DNA of 64,000 bases from Sphingomonas sanxanigenens DSM 19645 = NX02 (GTDB lineage Bacteria > Pseudomonadota > Alphaproteobacteria > Sphingomonadales > Sphingomonadaceae). Below are positions 54,323-63,765 of this stretch, piece by piece. Below the pieces are notes generated by a model. That model was given only the letters and a program-made list of their open reading frames with translations, was not told the DNA's origin and searched no databases. The stretch is taken from the NCBI RefSeq assembly GCF_000512205.2, contig NZ_CP006644.1, positions 2,846,520 through 2,910,519 on the forward strand, read 5' to 3'. The translations under genes were made by a program, and so were the position numbers. Numbering within the stretch: the first letter of the stretch is position 1; every line of letters begins with the position of its first letter.

Positions 54323-56547
54323 TCATGGCCTCCGTGCATGAAGCAGAACGGCTCCATCCTGAGCGCCATACCGTCCGCCGTCATCGCCAGCGCCGCCTCG
54401 TCGCCGAGGATGAAGCGGCGCTGCTCGGCGAGCCGCTCATCCTTGTCGACGCGCTTGCGCACGATGTGGGTCAGCCGCCCATCGTGGAGATTGACGATGA
54501 TCGTGGCGCCGCCGAAAAAGGTGAAGTCGCTGTCGACGCGCTCCTCGGAATCCGGATCCTCGAGGATATGGGCATTGTTCGGCCCCTTCTCATCCGCCTC
54601 GCGCTGCGCGTTGGGATCGAAATAGCCGTAGCGCTTCTGTGTGACCTGCGCGATCAGCTGATAGAGTTCGCGGCCATCCACCGTGCGCCGCCGCGCGATC
54701 CGCACCGAATGGACCTCGAACTTCGGCGCGCGCCGCCCCTTGCTGGTCGTGCGGCATTCGACAGTCCGGCACGGATCGTCCGCATCCAGCTCGCGCAGGC
54801 GCAGGCCGAGCAGTTTTTCCCACAGGCGGTCCTTCGGCAACCCGTCGGACTTTTCGAGCCATCGATGCAGCGCGCGCTGGTTGTCGAGCACGATGCGCAT
54901 CGATTCCTCGCGCATGTTCGGCTCATGCACCTCGGGGTCGCGATACTCGGAATAGTTGATGAAGTCGTTGCGCAGCTCCCACGGCATCTTCGGCGGCGCA
55001 CTTTCGGGCCTGCGCTCTTCCTCCGTCCGGCGCGACGACGTGCCGGGCTCGGCGAAGCGCGGCGTGTAGGTCATCCCCCCCAGCGCGTCCGCGAACAGCG
55101 TGTTGGCGTCGGCGCCGTCCGTCAGCACGCTGAACTCCGACATGTCGGGCGCTTCCCAGCACAGGCTTTCGGGCGCGTAGGACAGGCACCCCGGCACCGG
55201 GATGCCGCGCTTGCGGAAGGCCTCGGCGATCGCCACGCGATATTTCAGCGGATCGTCCGGATAGAGATCGGTGTCCGCGGTCATGATCGCGCGGAGATAT
55301 TCGCCGAAGGTGGCGGAGACGGCGGGCAGATAGTCGAGCGCGCGCACGCACATCTGCATCACGCTCGCCGCCGACTTGCAGGCCTCCGCCGCCAGCCGCA
55401 CGACCAGGGCCTCGGGCAACGCATCCTGCTGGCCGGCGACGGTGCCGGTCATGCGGAACAGGTCGAGGGTGCGGCGCTCGTAGATCGTCACGAACGCATC
55501 GAAGATCGCCGCGACGAGGAACTGGCCGCGCTCATGCGGTTCGGCGACATCGGAGATGCGCTTGATCTTCGCCGCCGCCCCGGTCTCGCCGCCGGTGCGG
55601 CCGACGCTGGCGTTGTGCAGCGCGCGGTCCATCGCGCGCTGTTCCTCGCCCAGCGTATCGAGCGCCTTGCGCAGTGCGCCACGCCGGCCCGTCGCCCAGC
55701 CGAATTGCTCGGCCAGCCCGGTCAGCAGGCTGACCGAACGCAGCAGCCCGCGGGTGCGGCCGAGTTCATGCTCGACCACGCGCCGCATCGAGAAATGCTG
55801 CATCAGCGCGACGATGTCGGCGAACCCCTCATGGAAGGCGAGACTGTCCTCGTTGCTCGCCTCCACCGAGCGGCGGCGCATGCCGTGGAGGATCGCGTGC
55901 GTGGTTTCGTGCGCGATGATGTCCTGCGAGAGCGCGGTGAACACCCACGGCGCATCGAGGCCTGGCGCCGGCGGCGCACCCTTGAAATAGCCGAACAGCA
56001 GCGCAGCCTTGGCCGGGCTGTAATAGGCGTTGGCCGCCAGCATCGCGTGCGGATAGATGCGCAGCCGCTTGATGAAGTCGGGATAATAGCGCCCGTTGAT
56101 CGGCGGTTCGCTGCCGTCTGGCGCCCGAAACTTCCACACCTCCGGCTGCGCCCAGAACACCGGCCGACCCAGCGCGCGTTCGAAATCGAGGATCGTCTTC
56201 ATCGCCACCGCGAACACCATCTGCTGATGGAATTGCGGGCGCCCCTCCGAAAGCGGCAGGCCGTGCTGCGCGAGCAGCGCGGGATCGTTCAGGTCGAGCG
56301 GCTCGTAGAAGGTGCGGCTCGGAAAATCATAATCGACGATCTCGAGATATTCGTTGGTCGGCCCGATCGTGACCGGATCCTCATAGGGTCGTTCCCACGG
56401 CAGTTCGATCTCCGCATCGTTGATCACCGCGGTTTCGAGCGCGACCGACGCGTTGGGATCGAAGGCGTAGACGCGCAGGCGTCGCCGGGTCGGCAACGGA
56501 TGCGGGACCGATGGAGGAAGATGGCCGGTCGTGATCTTCGTCGCCAT
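54319..56547 (-). CDS. HExxH metallopeptidase (gluzincin-like)
   Basis: 742 residues. The zinc site is HETTH (213-217), with the third ligand glutamate in EGFAD (240-244), 23 residues downstream, the gluzincin spacing. The N-terminal 200 residues prepare the fold (DYDFPSRTFYEPLDLNDPALLAQHG, ALGRPVFWAQPEVWKF). The C-terminal half (450-742) is a separate region with many charged stretches. There is no signal peptide, so it acts inside the cell or is exported by another route. It follows the DUF5675-like gene by 14 bases and overlaps the MBL gene. Confidence 0.82.
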   Translation of the reverse strand: MATKITTGHLPPSVPHPLPTRRRLRVYAFDPNASVALETAVINDAEIELPWERPYEDPVTIGPTNEYLEIVDYDFPSRTFYEPLDLNDPALLAQHGLPLSEGRPQFHQQMVFAVAMKTILDFERALGRPVFWAQPEVWKFRAPDGSEPPINGRYYPDFIKRLRIYPHAMLAANAYYSPAKAALLFGYFKGAPPAPGLDAPWVFTALSQDIIAHETTHAILHGMRRRSVEASNEDSLAFHEGFADIVALMQHFSMRRVVEHELGRTRGLLRSVSLLTGLAEQFGWATGRRGALRKALDTLGEEQRAMDRALHNASVGRTGGETGAAAKIKRISDVAEPHERGQFLVAAIFDAFVTIYERRTLDLFRMTGTVAGQQDALPEALVVRLAAEACKSAASVMQMCVRALDYLPAVSATFGEYLRAIMTADTDLYPDDPLKYRVAIAEAFRKRGIPVPGCLSYAPESLCWEAPDMSEFSVLTDGADANTLFADALGGMTYTPRFAEPGTSSRRTEEERRPESAPPKMPWELRNDFINYSEYRDPEVHEPNMREESMRIVLDNQRALHRWLEKSDGLPKDRLWEKLLGLRLRELDADDPCRTVECRTTSKGRRAPKFEVHSVRIARRRTVDGRELYQLIAQVTQKRYGYFDPNAQREADEKGPNNAHILEDPDSEERVDSDFTFFGGATIIVNLHDGRLTHIVRKRVDKDERLAEQRRFILGDEAALAMTADGMALRMEPFCFMHGGHE

Positions 56548-56561
56548 CGTCGCGCCTCCGC

Positions 56562-57101
56562 TCAGAGATTGTCTTCGATCACCGCGAAGGCGTTGGCGAT
56601 CGGCTTGCCGTCAGCGTTCGGAAAGCCGGCCAGGAACTGCTTCATGTCGTCGATCAGCGCGATCACGCGCGTGCGACTGCCGCCGTAGGAGATCGGCTCG
56701 TGCGCACCCGGCAGGTTCTTGCACAGGTTGATGCAACCGATCGACGCGAGAAAGCCGATGCCGGGGTGGATCAATATCTCGCTGCGTCCGCCGGTCTTGA
56801 GCAGTTCTATGCCTGGCTTGCGCAGCGCCGCCTGGTTCGCATTGCTCGTATAGTTGAGCGTGGAATATTTGCCGCCCGCCTGCGTCGCCAGCGGATAGCG
56901 GCCGGGTTTGATCCGCACGCCCTTTGTATCGTTCGAGCTCGGGCCGCGCGATTCCGCGGTCATCCCCGAAAGCTCGCCGACCGGCGCGCCATCGTGGAAG
57001 ACCTGATAGAGCCCCACCGTACGGACCTTGCCGTCGCTCGCACGCTTCTGCGTCGATTTGCGGACGATCAGGATTTCCCAGCCTGTGTTGCTGATCGGCA
57101 T
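56562..57101 (-). CDS. DUF5675-like protein
   Basis: 179 residues, first gene of the minus-strand cassette. Strands WEILIVRKSTQKRASDGKVRTVGLYQVF and the motif ILIHPGIGFLASIGCINLCKNL (HPG then GC) resemble the DUF5675 group, in which a histidine and a cysteine lie in the same relative places, as in L,D-transpeptidase-like folds. Whether it has catalytic activity is unknown. It precedes the metallopeptidase gene. Confidence 0.7.
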   Translation of the reverse strand: MPISNTGWEILIVRKSTQKRASDGKVRTVGLYQVFHDGAPVGELSGMTAESRGPSSNDTKGVRIKPGRYPLATQAGGKYSTLNYTSNANQAALRKPGIELLKTGGRSEILIHPGIGFLASIGCINLCKNLPGAHEPISYGGSRTRVIALIDDMKQFLAGFPNADGKPIANAFAVIEDNL

Positions 57102-57564
57102 GCAGCACCCCTCATGCCGCCCGTCTTTTTCGAAGAGCGACGCGATATCCTACGCCTTTCCCGGCGCTTCTATTGGATAATTGCGACACCGGAGCCGATC
57201 ATCTGCGACGTGTCCGAATCTCGCGCGTGATCGACCGGCGGGTTGCCATCGGCCGGTCGCGCCCGGCGACATCCCCCCTGCGCCATCGCCCCCGCGCCAT
57301 CGGACAACGCGCTCGACAATGCTCTCGCCCGACACATCCCCCGCCCTGCATGCGCCGCCGCCGTGCCCAGGCGGGGCGTAATCCGTTGGGAATGCACATC
57401 ATGAAGCCGCGGCGATGGCCTGCGACCGCCCCGCCTTGGGGTTCGACATTCCCTGCGGCTCCTGTATTCTGCCCAACGAGTCGTAAGAACAAAAGACGGG
57501 CGCAAGATGATGGCCCGGCTGGAATCGGCATGTCGCCGTACTCTGGCCGGAGGGGAGATCTGTT
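57102..57564. other. Intergenic region between two divergent operons, no gene seen
   Basis: 463 bases between the DUF5675-like gene (minus) and the CHAT gene (plus). The only frames here are short, of ordinary arginine- and proline-rich shadow composition. It should hold the promoters of both operons; a slightly AT-richer patch near 57470-57500 before the CHAT gene is the best place to look. I see no clear box, repeat or palindrome. Confidence 0.6.
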
Positions 57565-60500
57565 GTGCGCGCTGGTCCGTTGCTTGCCTCGATTCCGCTC
57601 GTTGCCTCCCTGTTGTGCGGCACCGCCCTGCCCGGCGTCGCCCATGCGCAGATGATGGCGCCCAGCCTGCTCGACAGTTTTCGCCTCGGCACCGGTGGCG
57701 GCGTGCTCTGCCAGGCGCAGAACAGCAGCCGCGATCCGGCGCTGAAGGGCATGTTCGACCGCGCCTGGACGGTGGTGTGCCGGGATGCGGCGCGGCCGAT
57801 CGCCAAACTCTACGCGCTGCGCACCGACCAGCCCGACCTGATGGCGCGGCTGGCGGACGCGCGCGCGAAGGAGGTCGATTGCGGGGCCGAGGGTCAGGGC
57901 ACGGTCGCCGGGCTCGGCGCGGTTGCGGTCACCCGCTGCCGGCTCAAGACCGCCGAGGTCGATTATACCGCCTACAGCTATCGCGAGGGGCGTACGCTCT
58001 ACGTCGCCGAAGGGCTGGCGGGCTATGACAGCGCGCTCGCGCTGGGCCTGCGCACGATCGTCGAGGACCGGATCGCCGATGGCATGGTGACGGTGGCGAC
58101 CACCTCGGTTGCCAACCCCGCCGCGTTCGCGCGCGTGCAGGCGGGCACGCTCGATCCCGATCAGGCGCTGGCCGAGGGCTATCGCCGCAACGCCAGCGGC
58201 GACTATGCCGAGGCGGCGGAATTCTTCGCGACCCTGCAGCAGCGCGCCGGGCAGGACGACGCCCAGCGCGAGCGTTCGGGCGAATATCTGATCAACCAGG
58301 CGCTGCAGAAATCCAACCTCGGCGAGTTCGCCGAGGCCGACCGGCTGTTCGCGGAGGCCGAGCGCATCCCGACCAGCGACCGGGTGGAATCGCGGTTGCG
58401 GCGCAACTTCATGGCGCTCCACCTGCTCAACCAGCAGAAGCTGCCCGAGGCGCTGGCAGTGCTCGACAAGCCGATGGCGCAGATGGACGATCCAATCCCG
58501 GTGCGCGGATCGGCGATCGAGATCGGCGCCGACGTCGCCGCCGAGATCAACAGCGGCCTGCCCGTGGCACAGCGGCTGGGCGCGACCGAGAGCACCGCGC
58601 TGACCCCGGTGGAGCGCGCGGCGATCCTCGATGCGCAGGCCGGCCAGCTTCGCGGCACGATCTGGCGGCTGCAGGGCCGCCCCGCCGAAGCGCGCACCGC
58701 GCTGGAACAAGCGCTGACGGATGCGGTGGCGGTGCGCGAGGGCCGGATCGTCTCGATCACCCGCCTGCGCGCGCAGATCCTTGCGGAGATCGCGCTGTCC
58801 GAAGAAGCCGGCGGCAATGTCGCCGGCGGCGAGGCACGGCTGCGCGAGGCGCTGACCCTGCTGCAGACGCAATATCCGGAAACCAGCGCGGTCAACGGCG
58901 CGCGCGCGCGGCTGGCCGCCTATCTCGCGCGGCACGCGCAGGCCGATGCGGCGATGGCGCTCTATGCCGAGGTGATCCGGTCCGCCAGCAGCAACGGCGG
59001 CTCGATAACCGGCATCGCCAACCAGATCGCGCCTTATTACGCGCTGCTCGTCGAGCGGATGCCCGCCAATCCGGCGCTGGCCGACGATTTCTTCCTCGCC
59101 AGCCAGGTGTTCGTCCGCCCCGGCGTCGCCGATACCCAGGCGGTGCTCGCACGCGAACTGAGCGAAGGCGGCAGCGAGGCGGCGCGACTGTTCCGCCAGT
59201 CGGTAACGCTCTCGCGCGACATCGAGCGCAACCGCATCGAACTGGCGCAGGCGGCGATGCGCACCGAACAGGAAGGCGCGGCCCCCGTCGACGTCGACGC
59301 GATCCGGACCTCGCTGATCCAGCTCGAGGCGCAGCAGGCGGCGACGCAGGCGCTGCTCGGCAATTATCCGCAGTTCCGCGCGGTCGCCGCCTCGACGCTG
59401 ACGCTCGCCGACCTCAGGGCGACGCTCAAGCCCGGCGAGGCCTATATGAAGCTGCTGACCGTCGGCGGCGCGCTCTACGCCTTCTACAACTCCCCCACGC
59501 TGACCACCGCCTATCGCCTGCCGATCAGTTCGGCGGAGCTCGACACCAAGGTGGATTCGATCCGCGAGACGATCGCCAGCGAGGTCAACGGCCAGCTGCT
59601 GACCTATCCGTTCGACATGGACAGCGCGCGCAGCCTGTTCGTCTCGCTGATGGGGCCGGTCTCGGCCGATCTCGCCAATGTCACCCACCTCGTGTTCGAG
59701 CCCGACGGCGGCATGCTGCGCCTGCCCGTCAACCTGCTGGTCGAGGATGACGCCAGCGTGCAGCGCGTCGCGGCGCGGACGGCGCAGCCGGGTGCCGATC
59801 CGTTCGACGTCAGCGGCGTCAGCTGGCTCGGGCGCAACCGCTCCGTCAGCACCGCGGTTTCGGCGCGCGCGTTCCGCGACACGCGGATGGTGCGCCAGTC
59901 GGCGGCGACGCGGCAATATATCGGTTTCGGCCAGAACGCGCCGGTAAGCGGCACGGTGCAGCTCGCCGCGACCCGATCGATGAGCGGTGCGGGCAGCACC
60001 GGCTGCGACTGGCCGCTGGCCGCCTGGGATCGGCCGATCTCCGCCGCCGAGTTGCGCACCGCCAGCAACGCGCTGGGCGATGCCTCGTCGGCGATCGTCA
60101 CCGGTGCGCAATTCACCGACACCGACGTCACCTCGCGCGGCGATCTCAACACCTATCGCATCCTCCATTTCGCGACGCACGGCTTCGTCACCGCGCCGCG
60201 CATCGGCTGCCCGGCGCGCCCGGCGCTGCTGACCTCGTTCGGCCCGGCGGGCAGCTCGGACGGGCTGTTGAGCTTCGGCGAGATTTTCGACCTCAAGATC
60301 GATGCCGACCTCGTCATCCTGTCGGCCTGCAACACCGCCGGCACCGCCTCGATCGCGGCGACCCGCGAGGCGGGCGTCACCACCGGCGGCGGCACCGCGA
60401 TGGATGGTCTGGTGCGCGCCTTCATCGGCGCGGGCGGCCGCTCGGTGCTTGCGAGCCACTGGCCCGCGCCCGACGATTTCGATGCCACGCAGAAGCTGAT

Positions 60501-60660
60501 GAGCAGCCTGTTCGAGGACGGACGCGGTGAGAGCATCGGCCAGGCGGTGCGCGGCGCCTCGATCAAGCTGATGAACGATCCGCTGACCTCGCACCCCTAT
60601 TACTGGGCCGGATTCGCGCTGGTCGGTGATGGCGCGCAGCCGCTGCTCGCCGCCCGCTGA
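57565..60660 (+). CDS. Exported TPR-CHAT domain (caspase-like) protein
   Basis: 1031 residues from GTG 57565 behind GGAGGGGAG. A signal peptide (about 1-29) ends in GVAHAQ. TPR-like repeats lie at about 190-310 (NASGDYAEAAEFFATLQQRAG, KSNLGEFAEADRLFAEAERIP). The C-terminal CHAT domain (about 680-1031) has the caspase-type dyad: histidine 872 in ILHFATHGF and cysteine 922 in LVILSACNTAGT. CHAT proteins are caspase-like proteases, some activated by partners in Gram-negative systems. Here the product would act in the periplasm. It starts an operon with the cyclase, two bases apart. Confidence 0.88.
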   Translation: MRAGPLLASIPLVASLLCGTALPGVAHAQMMAPSLLDSFRLGTGGGVLCQAQNSSRDPALKGMFDRAWTVVCRDAARPIAKLYALRTDQPDLMARLADARAKEVDCGAEGQGTVAGLGAVAVTRCRLKTAEVDYTAYSYREGRTLYVAEGLAGYDSALALGLRTIVEDRIADGMVTVATTSVANPAAFARVQAGTLDPDQALAEGYRRNASGDYAEAAEFFATLQQRAGQDDAQRERSGEYLINQALQKSNLGEFAEADRLFAEAERIPTSDRVESRLRRNFMALHLLNQQKLPEALAVLDKPMAQMDDPIPVRGSAIEIGADVAAEINSGLPVAQRLGATESTALTPVERAAILDAQAGQLRGTIWRLQGRPAEARTALEQALTDAVAVREGRIVSITRLRAQILAEIALSEEAGGNVAGGEARLREALTLLQTQYPETSAVNGARARLAAYLARHAQADAAMALYAEVIRSASSNGGSITGIANQIAPYYALLVERMPANPALADDFFLASQVFVRPGVADTQAVLARELSEGGSEAARLFRQSVTLSRDIERNRIELAQAAMRTEQEGAAPVDVDAIRTSLIQLEAQQAATQALLGNYPQFRAVAASTLTLADLRATLKPGEAYMKLLTVGGALYAFYNSPTLTTAYRLPISSAELDTKVDSIRETIASEVNGQLLTYPFDMDSARSLFVSLMGPVSADLANVTHLVFEPDGGMLRLPVNLLVEDDASVQRVAARTAQPGADPFDVSGVSWLGRNRSVSTAVSARAFRDTRMVRQSAATRQYIGFGQNAPVSGTVQLAATRSMSGAGSTGCDWPLAAWDRPISAAELRTASNALGDASSAIVTGAQFTDTDVTSRGDLNTYRILHFATHGFVTAPRIGCPARPALLTSFGPAGSSDGLLSFGEIFDLKIDADLVILSACNTAGTASIAATREAGVTTGGGTAMDGLVRAFIGAGGRSVLASHWPAPDDFDATQKLMSSLFEDGRGESIGQAVRGASIKLMNDPLTSHPYYWAGFALVGDGAQPLLAAR

Positions 60661-60662
60661 GG

Positions 60663-62747
60663 GTGGTGCCGGGGAAAAAAGTGGCAGAGGGGGATGACGA
60701 TCGGGCGCCGCGGCAGCGGCTGAAGCTCGCACGGCAGGTGATCCGCCAGACCGGCTGGGCCCGGCTGTTGGTGACCGCCATCTTCCTCGTGACGGCAGTG
60801 CTCGTCGGCCGCTACAGCTGGTCGATCCCGCTGATCAAGGATGCCGCGCGCGCCTTCTACGGCATGCGCATGCTGGTCGCCGCGCCCGCGGTCGGCCAGG
60901 ACCAGCGCATCGTGCTCGTCACCTACAATGACGAGACATTGCGCAACACCGGCATCCGGTCCCCGCTCGACCGCGCGATCCTCGCGCGCGCGCTGCGCCA
61001 GATCGATGCGATGGGGGCGAAGGCGGTGGGCATCGACGTCATGATCGATCAGCCGCGTCCCGAGGATGGCGAACTGATCGCGGCGCTCGCCGCGATGCGG
61101 ATCCCCACCTACCTCGCCTTCGCCACCAATGAAGCGGCACCGCGCGTCATCCAGCTCTGGCAGGAAGACTTCGTCCGCAACTTCAAGGCACAGGTGCGCA
61201 ATCCCAGGGTCCGCTTCGCGCACATCATCGTCGATCCGGATCCGGAGGACGGGGTGATGCGCAGCTGGCCGCGGCCGCGGCGTGGCATGCCCCCCAGCTT
61301 CGCCAACGCGCTCGCGGGCGGCGTCCATCCCGAAATGAAGGACTATACCGGCAGCATCGCCTATCGGCTGCCCGCCGATCCATCGGTGCCGGTGTTCAGC
61401 AACCTGCCGATCGACCTCGTCGCCGATCCCGCGACCGCGCCGATCGTCGCGTCGCAGATCCGCGGCCGGATCGTCCTGATCGGCACCGACGTGCTCGAGA
61501 TCGACCGCTTCGACACGCCGATCAACCTGCGCCCCGCCCCACCCGCCGCCGAGGATGTGCCGGCGGGCGACGAGCAGCCGGCCGACCTCAACGAACGCAT
61601 CCCCGGCGTCGAGATCCACGCGACGATGCTTGCGCAGCAGCTCGATGGCGTGGTCATGCGCCATGCCCCGGATTGGGTGCTGTGGCTGGCTGCGGTGCTG
61701 GTGGTGATCGCCGCGATCGCCACCAGCCTCGCCGATCTCCGGCCATGGAAGCTGGTGATCGCGCTGATCGTCCAGATCGTCGGCTTCGGCCTCGTCCCCT
61801 TCTGGCTGCAGCAATGGGGGGTGGATACCCAATTCCTGCCGGCGTTCGGCTGGATCGTCGGCTGGGTCATCGCCTTCACCGCCGCCAGCTCGGCCGCGCG
61901 CGCGGTCAATTCGGAACAGAGGCGCTTCGCGCAATCCGCGCTGGGCAAATATCTGCCGCGCGACATCGCCAACGAGATCATGCGCGATCCCGAGCGGCTC
62001 GCGCTGCACGGCGAGAAGCGCGGCATCTTCGTGGTGTTCACCGATCTGGAGGGGTTCACCAAGCTCAGCCACGCGATCGAGCCGGAAATGGTCGCGCTGC
62101 TGCTGAACCGCTATCTCGACATGCTGAGCGCGGTGGTGCTGCGCCATGGCGGCACGATCGACAAGTTCGTCGGAGACGCGGTGGTCGCGTTCTGGGGCGC
62201 GCCGATCTCGCGCCCCGACGACGGCGAGCGGGCGGCCCGTGCGGCGCGCGCGATGTACGAGGCCGGCGAGGAATTCCGTCGCTCGGTGCCGCCGGGCCTG
62301 CCGCCGATCGGGCGGACGCGCGTGGGTTTGCATTATGGCGAGGCGATCGTCGGCAATTTCGGCGGCGAAGGCCGCATCCAGTACACCGCGCTCGGCGACA
62401 GCATGAACACCGCGGCCAGGCTGGAGGCGGCGAACAAGCAGTTGAAGACCACCGTGCTCGCCAGCCGTGACGCCGTCGACCGGTCGGGGCTCGACTGGTG
62501 GCGGCCGATGGGTACCGTCACGCTGCGCGGCCGCGCGACGCCGATCGAGGTGTTCGAGCCGGTTCCCGACATGCCCCCGGACGCACGTGCACGCATGCGC
62601 ATGCTGTTCTCGCTCGGCAGCCTGAGCGCAGACGAGCTGCGCGCGCTGCTCGCCGCCGAAGCACCGATCGAGGATGAGGATCCGGCGCTGCAATGCCTGA
62701 TCGACAGGCTGAACAAGACCCAGGAGGGCAGCTATGTTCTCGACTGA
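60663..62747 (+). CDS. CHASE2 domain-containing class III adenylate/guanylate cyclase
   Basis: 694 residues (GTG starts at 60663 and 60666 both possible). A TM helix lies at about 35-55, then the extracytoplasmic CHASE2 sensor (60-330: IVLVTYNDETLRNTGIRSPLDRAILARALRQIDAMGAKAVGIDVMID), three TM helices (335-425) and a class III cyclase domain. Its metal aspartates are in FTDLEGFTKL (about 460) and DKFVGDAVVAFWGAP (about 505), with the catalytic QYTALGDSMNTAARLEAANK. It would turn a periplasmic or envelope signal into cAMP or cGMP. The CHAT gene just upstream suggests joint signalling. Confidence 0.93.
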   Translation: MVPGKKVAEGDDDRAPRQRLKLARQVIRQTGWARLLVTAIFLVTAVLVGRYSWSIPLIKDAARAFYGMRMLVAAPAVGQDQRIVLVTYNDETLRNTGIRSPLDRAILARALRQIDAMGAKAVGIDVMIDQPRPEDGELIAALAAMRIPTYLAFATNEAAPRVIQLWQEDFVRNFKAQVRNPRVRFAHIIVDPDPEDGVMRSWPRPRRGMPPSFANALAGGVHPEMKDYTGSIAYRLPADPSVPVFSNLPIDLVADPATAPIVASQIRGRIVLIGTDVLEIDRFDTPINLRPAPPAAEDVPAGDEQPADLNERIPGVEIHATMLAQQLDGVVMRHAPDWVLWLAAVLVVIAAIATSLADLRPWKLVIALIVQIVGFGLVPFWLQQWGVDTQFLPAFGWIVGWVIAFTAASSAARAVNSEQRRFAQSALGKYLPRDIANEIMRDPERLALHGEKRGIFVVFTDLEGFTKLSHAIEPEMVALLLNRYLDMLSAVVLRHGGTIDKFVGDAVVAFWGAPISRPDDGERAARAARAMYEAGEEFRRSVPPGLPPIGRTRVGLHYGEAIVGNFGGEGRIQYTALGDSMNTAARLEAANKQLKTTVLASRDAVDRSGLDWWRPMGTVTLRGRATPIEVFEPVPDMPPDARARMRMLFSLGSLSADELRALLAAEAPIEDEDPALQCLIDRLNKTQEGSYVLD

Positions 62748-63573
62748 CCGGTACGTCATGCTGCCGATCGCGGGTTCGCTGGTCGCGGCCATGCTGCTCG
62801 GCGCGCCGCTGCCGGCGCTGGCGCGCACGGTGATCATCAAGTCGATCGGCCCGGTCGCGGCGCGCTATCCGCGCGGCATGGTGCTGCCCGATCGCGTCCG
62901 CATCCAGCTCGGCCGGCTCGACGCGATCACGTTGCTCGATGACGAGGGCACCCGCGCGTTTCGCGGACCGATCGCGATCACGATGCCGCTGCCGCGCAAC
63001 CGCTATCGCGCGCGGCCGGTGCTCGCGGGCTTCCTGCGCGCACTGTCACCCTCGGAGGTACTCTCCGTGCTCGACCGCGCGCCCGCCCCCGCCCCCGCGT
63101 CCGGCCGCCGCAGCCGGCTCGGCGCGCGTCGCGCGGCACCGTCCAACATCCCTGCGCCGGCACCGGCCCCCGCGCTGGCCCCGACACCCGCAGGATCGTT
63201 GGCCAATCTGTGGCTGATCGATCCTCAGCAATCGGGCACCTTCTGCCTGCCGGCGGCGGACGCCGCGACCATCCTCGATCGCTGGCCCGGCCGCCCCTTG
63301 CACGTAGCGCCGGTCGATGGCGCCCCGTCGATCGAGACGATCGGCGCTGTCGGCGGGATAGGCTGGCCGGTGGCCGCTGTGCCGATCGTCAACGGGCACA
63401 GCTATGCGCTGGGCGATGGCGGCGCCCGCCGCGCGGTGGTGCGGCTGGTGGTGCTCGACGGACTGGGCATGGAACCCGCCCCGGCAGAGGTCGCGCTCAA
63501 GCTCGCATCGGCGGGATGCGATTTGCAGCTCGAACGGCTCGCGGCTGATGCGCCGATCAACGGACCGGAGTAG
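62734..63573 (+). CDS. Exported protein of the CHAT-cyclase operon
   Basis: 279 residues. A signal peptide (PIAGSLVAAMLLGAPLPALA) precedes a segment RTVIIKSIGPVAARYPRGMVLPDRVRIQLGRLDAITLLDDEGTRAF, which is shared with the next partial gene. A proline/alanine linker (about 110-150) follows, then a compact cysteine-containing domain (SGTFCLPAADAATILDRWPGRPL, ASAGCDLQLERLA). I recognise no family. It overlaps the cyclase gene by 14 bases, so it is translated in step with it. Confidence 0.85.
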   Translation: MFSTDRYVMLPIAGSLVAAMLLGAPLPALARTVIIKSIGPVAARYPRGMVLPDRVRIQLGRLDAITLLDDEGTRAFRGPIAITMPLPRNRYRARPVLAGFLRALSPSEVLSVLDRAPAPAPASGRRSRLGARRAAPSNIPAPAPAPALAPTPAGSLANLWLIDPQQSGTFCLPAADAATILDRWPGRPLHVAPVDGAPSIETIGAVGGIGWPVAAVPIVNGHSYALGDGGARRAVVRLVVLDGLGMEPAPAEVALKLASAGCDLQLERLAADAPINGPE

Positions 63574-63765
63574 GATGCTGCGCAGAGTCGTGTGTTTGTG
63601 CCGCCGATCACTGCGCGAGTCGCGGGGCAGTCGTAGAGCGGGGGCAGCAGGTGTGGGCCGCGATTCGCCACTGCCCGCCATGTTCATGATCGGTCGTGCA
63701 CGATCGGCGATGGCGGTGCGGAATGCGGCAACGACTCCGGCGAGAATGATCGCCGGAGGACCAGA

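Noticed and set aside
54325-56688. 787-codon open frame opposite the metallopeptidase
   Set aside because: Antisense to a frame with HETTH and EGFAD motifs; no family features of its own.
57102-57564. Possible short gene between the two divergent operons
   Set aside because: Frames here are short, proline- and arginine-rich, lack a ribosome site and overlap the CHAT start in another frame.
57199-60732. Very long open frame on the minus strand opposite the CHAT gene (1177 codons)
   Set aside because: It is antisense to a gene with clear TPR and CHAT motifs; its translation is arginine-, histidine- and aspartate-rich with no domain, a normal effect of high GC on the opposite strand.
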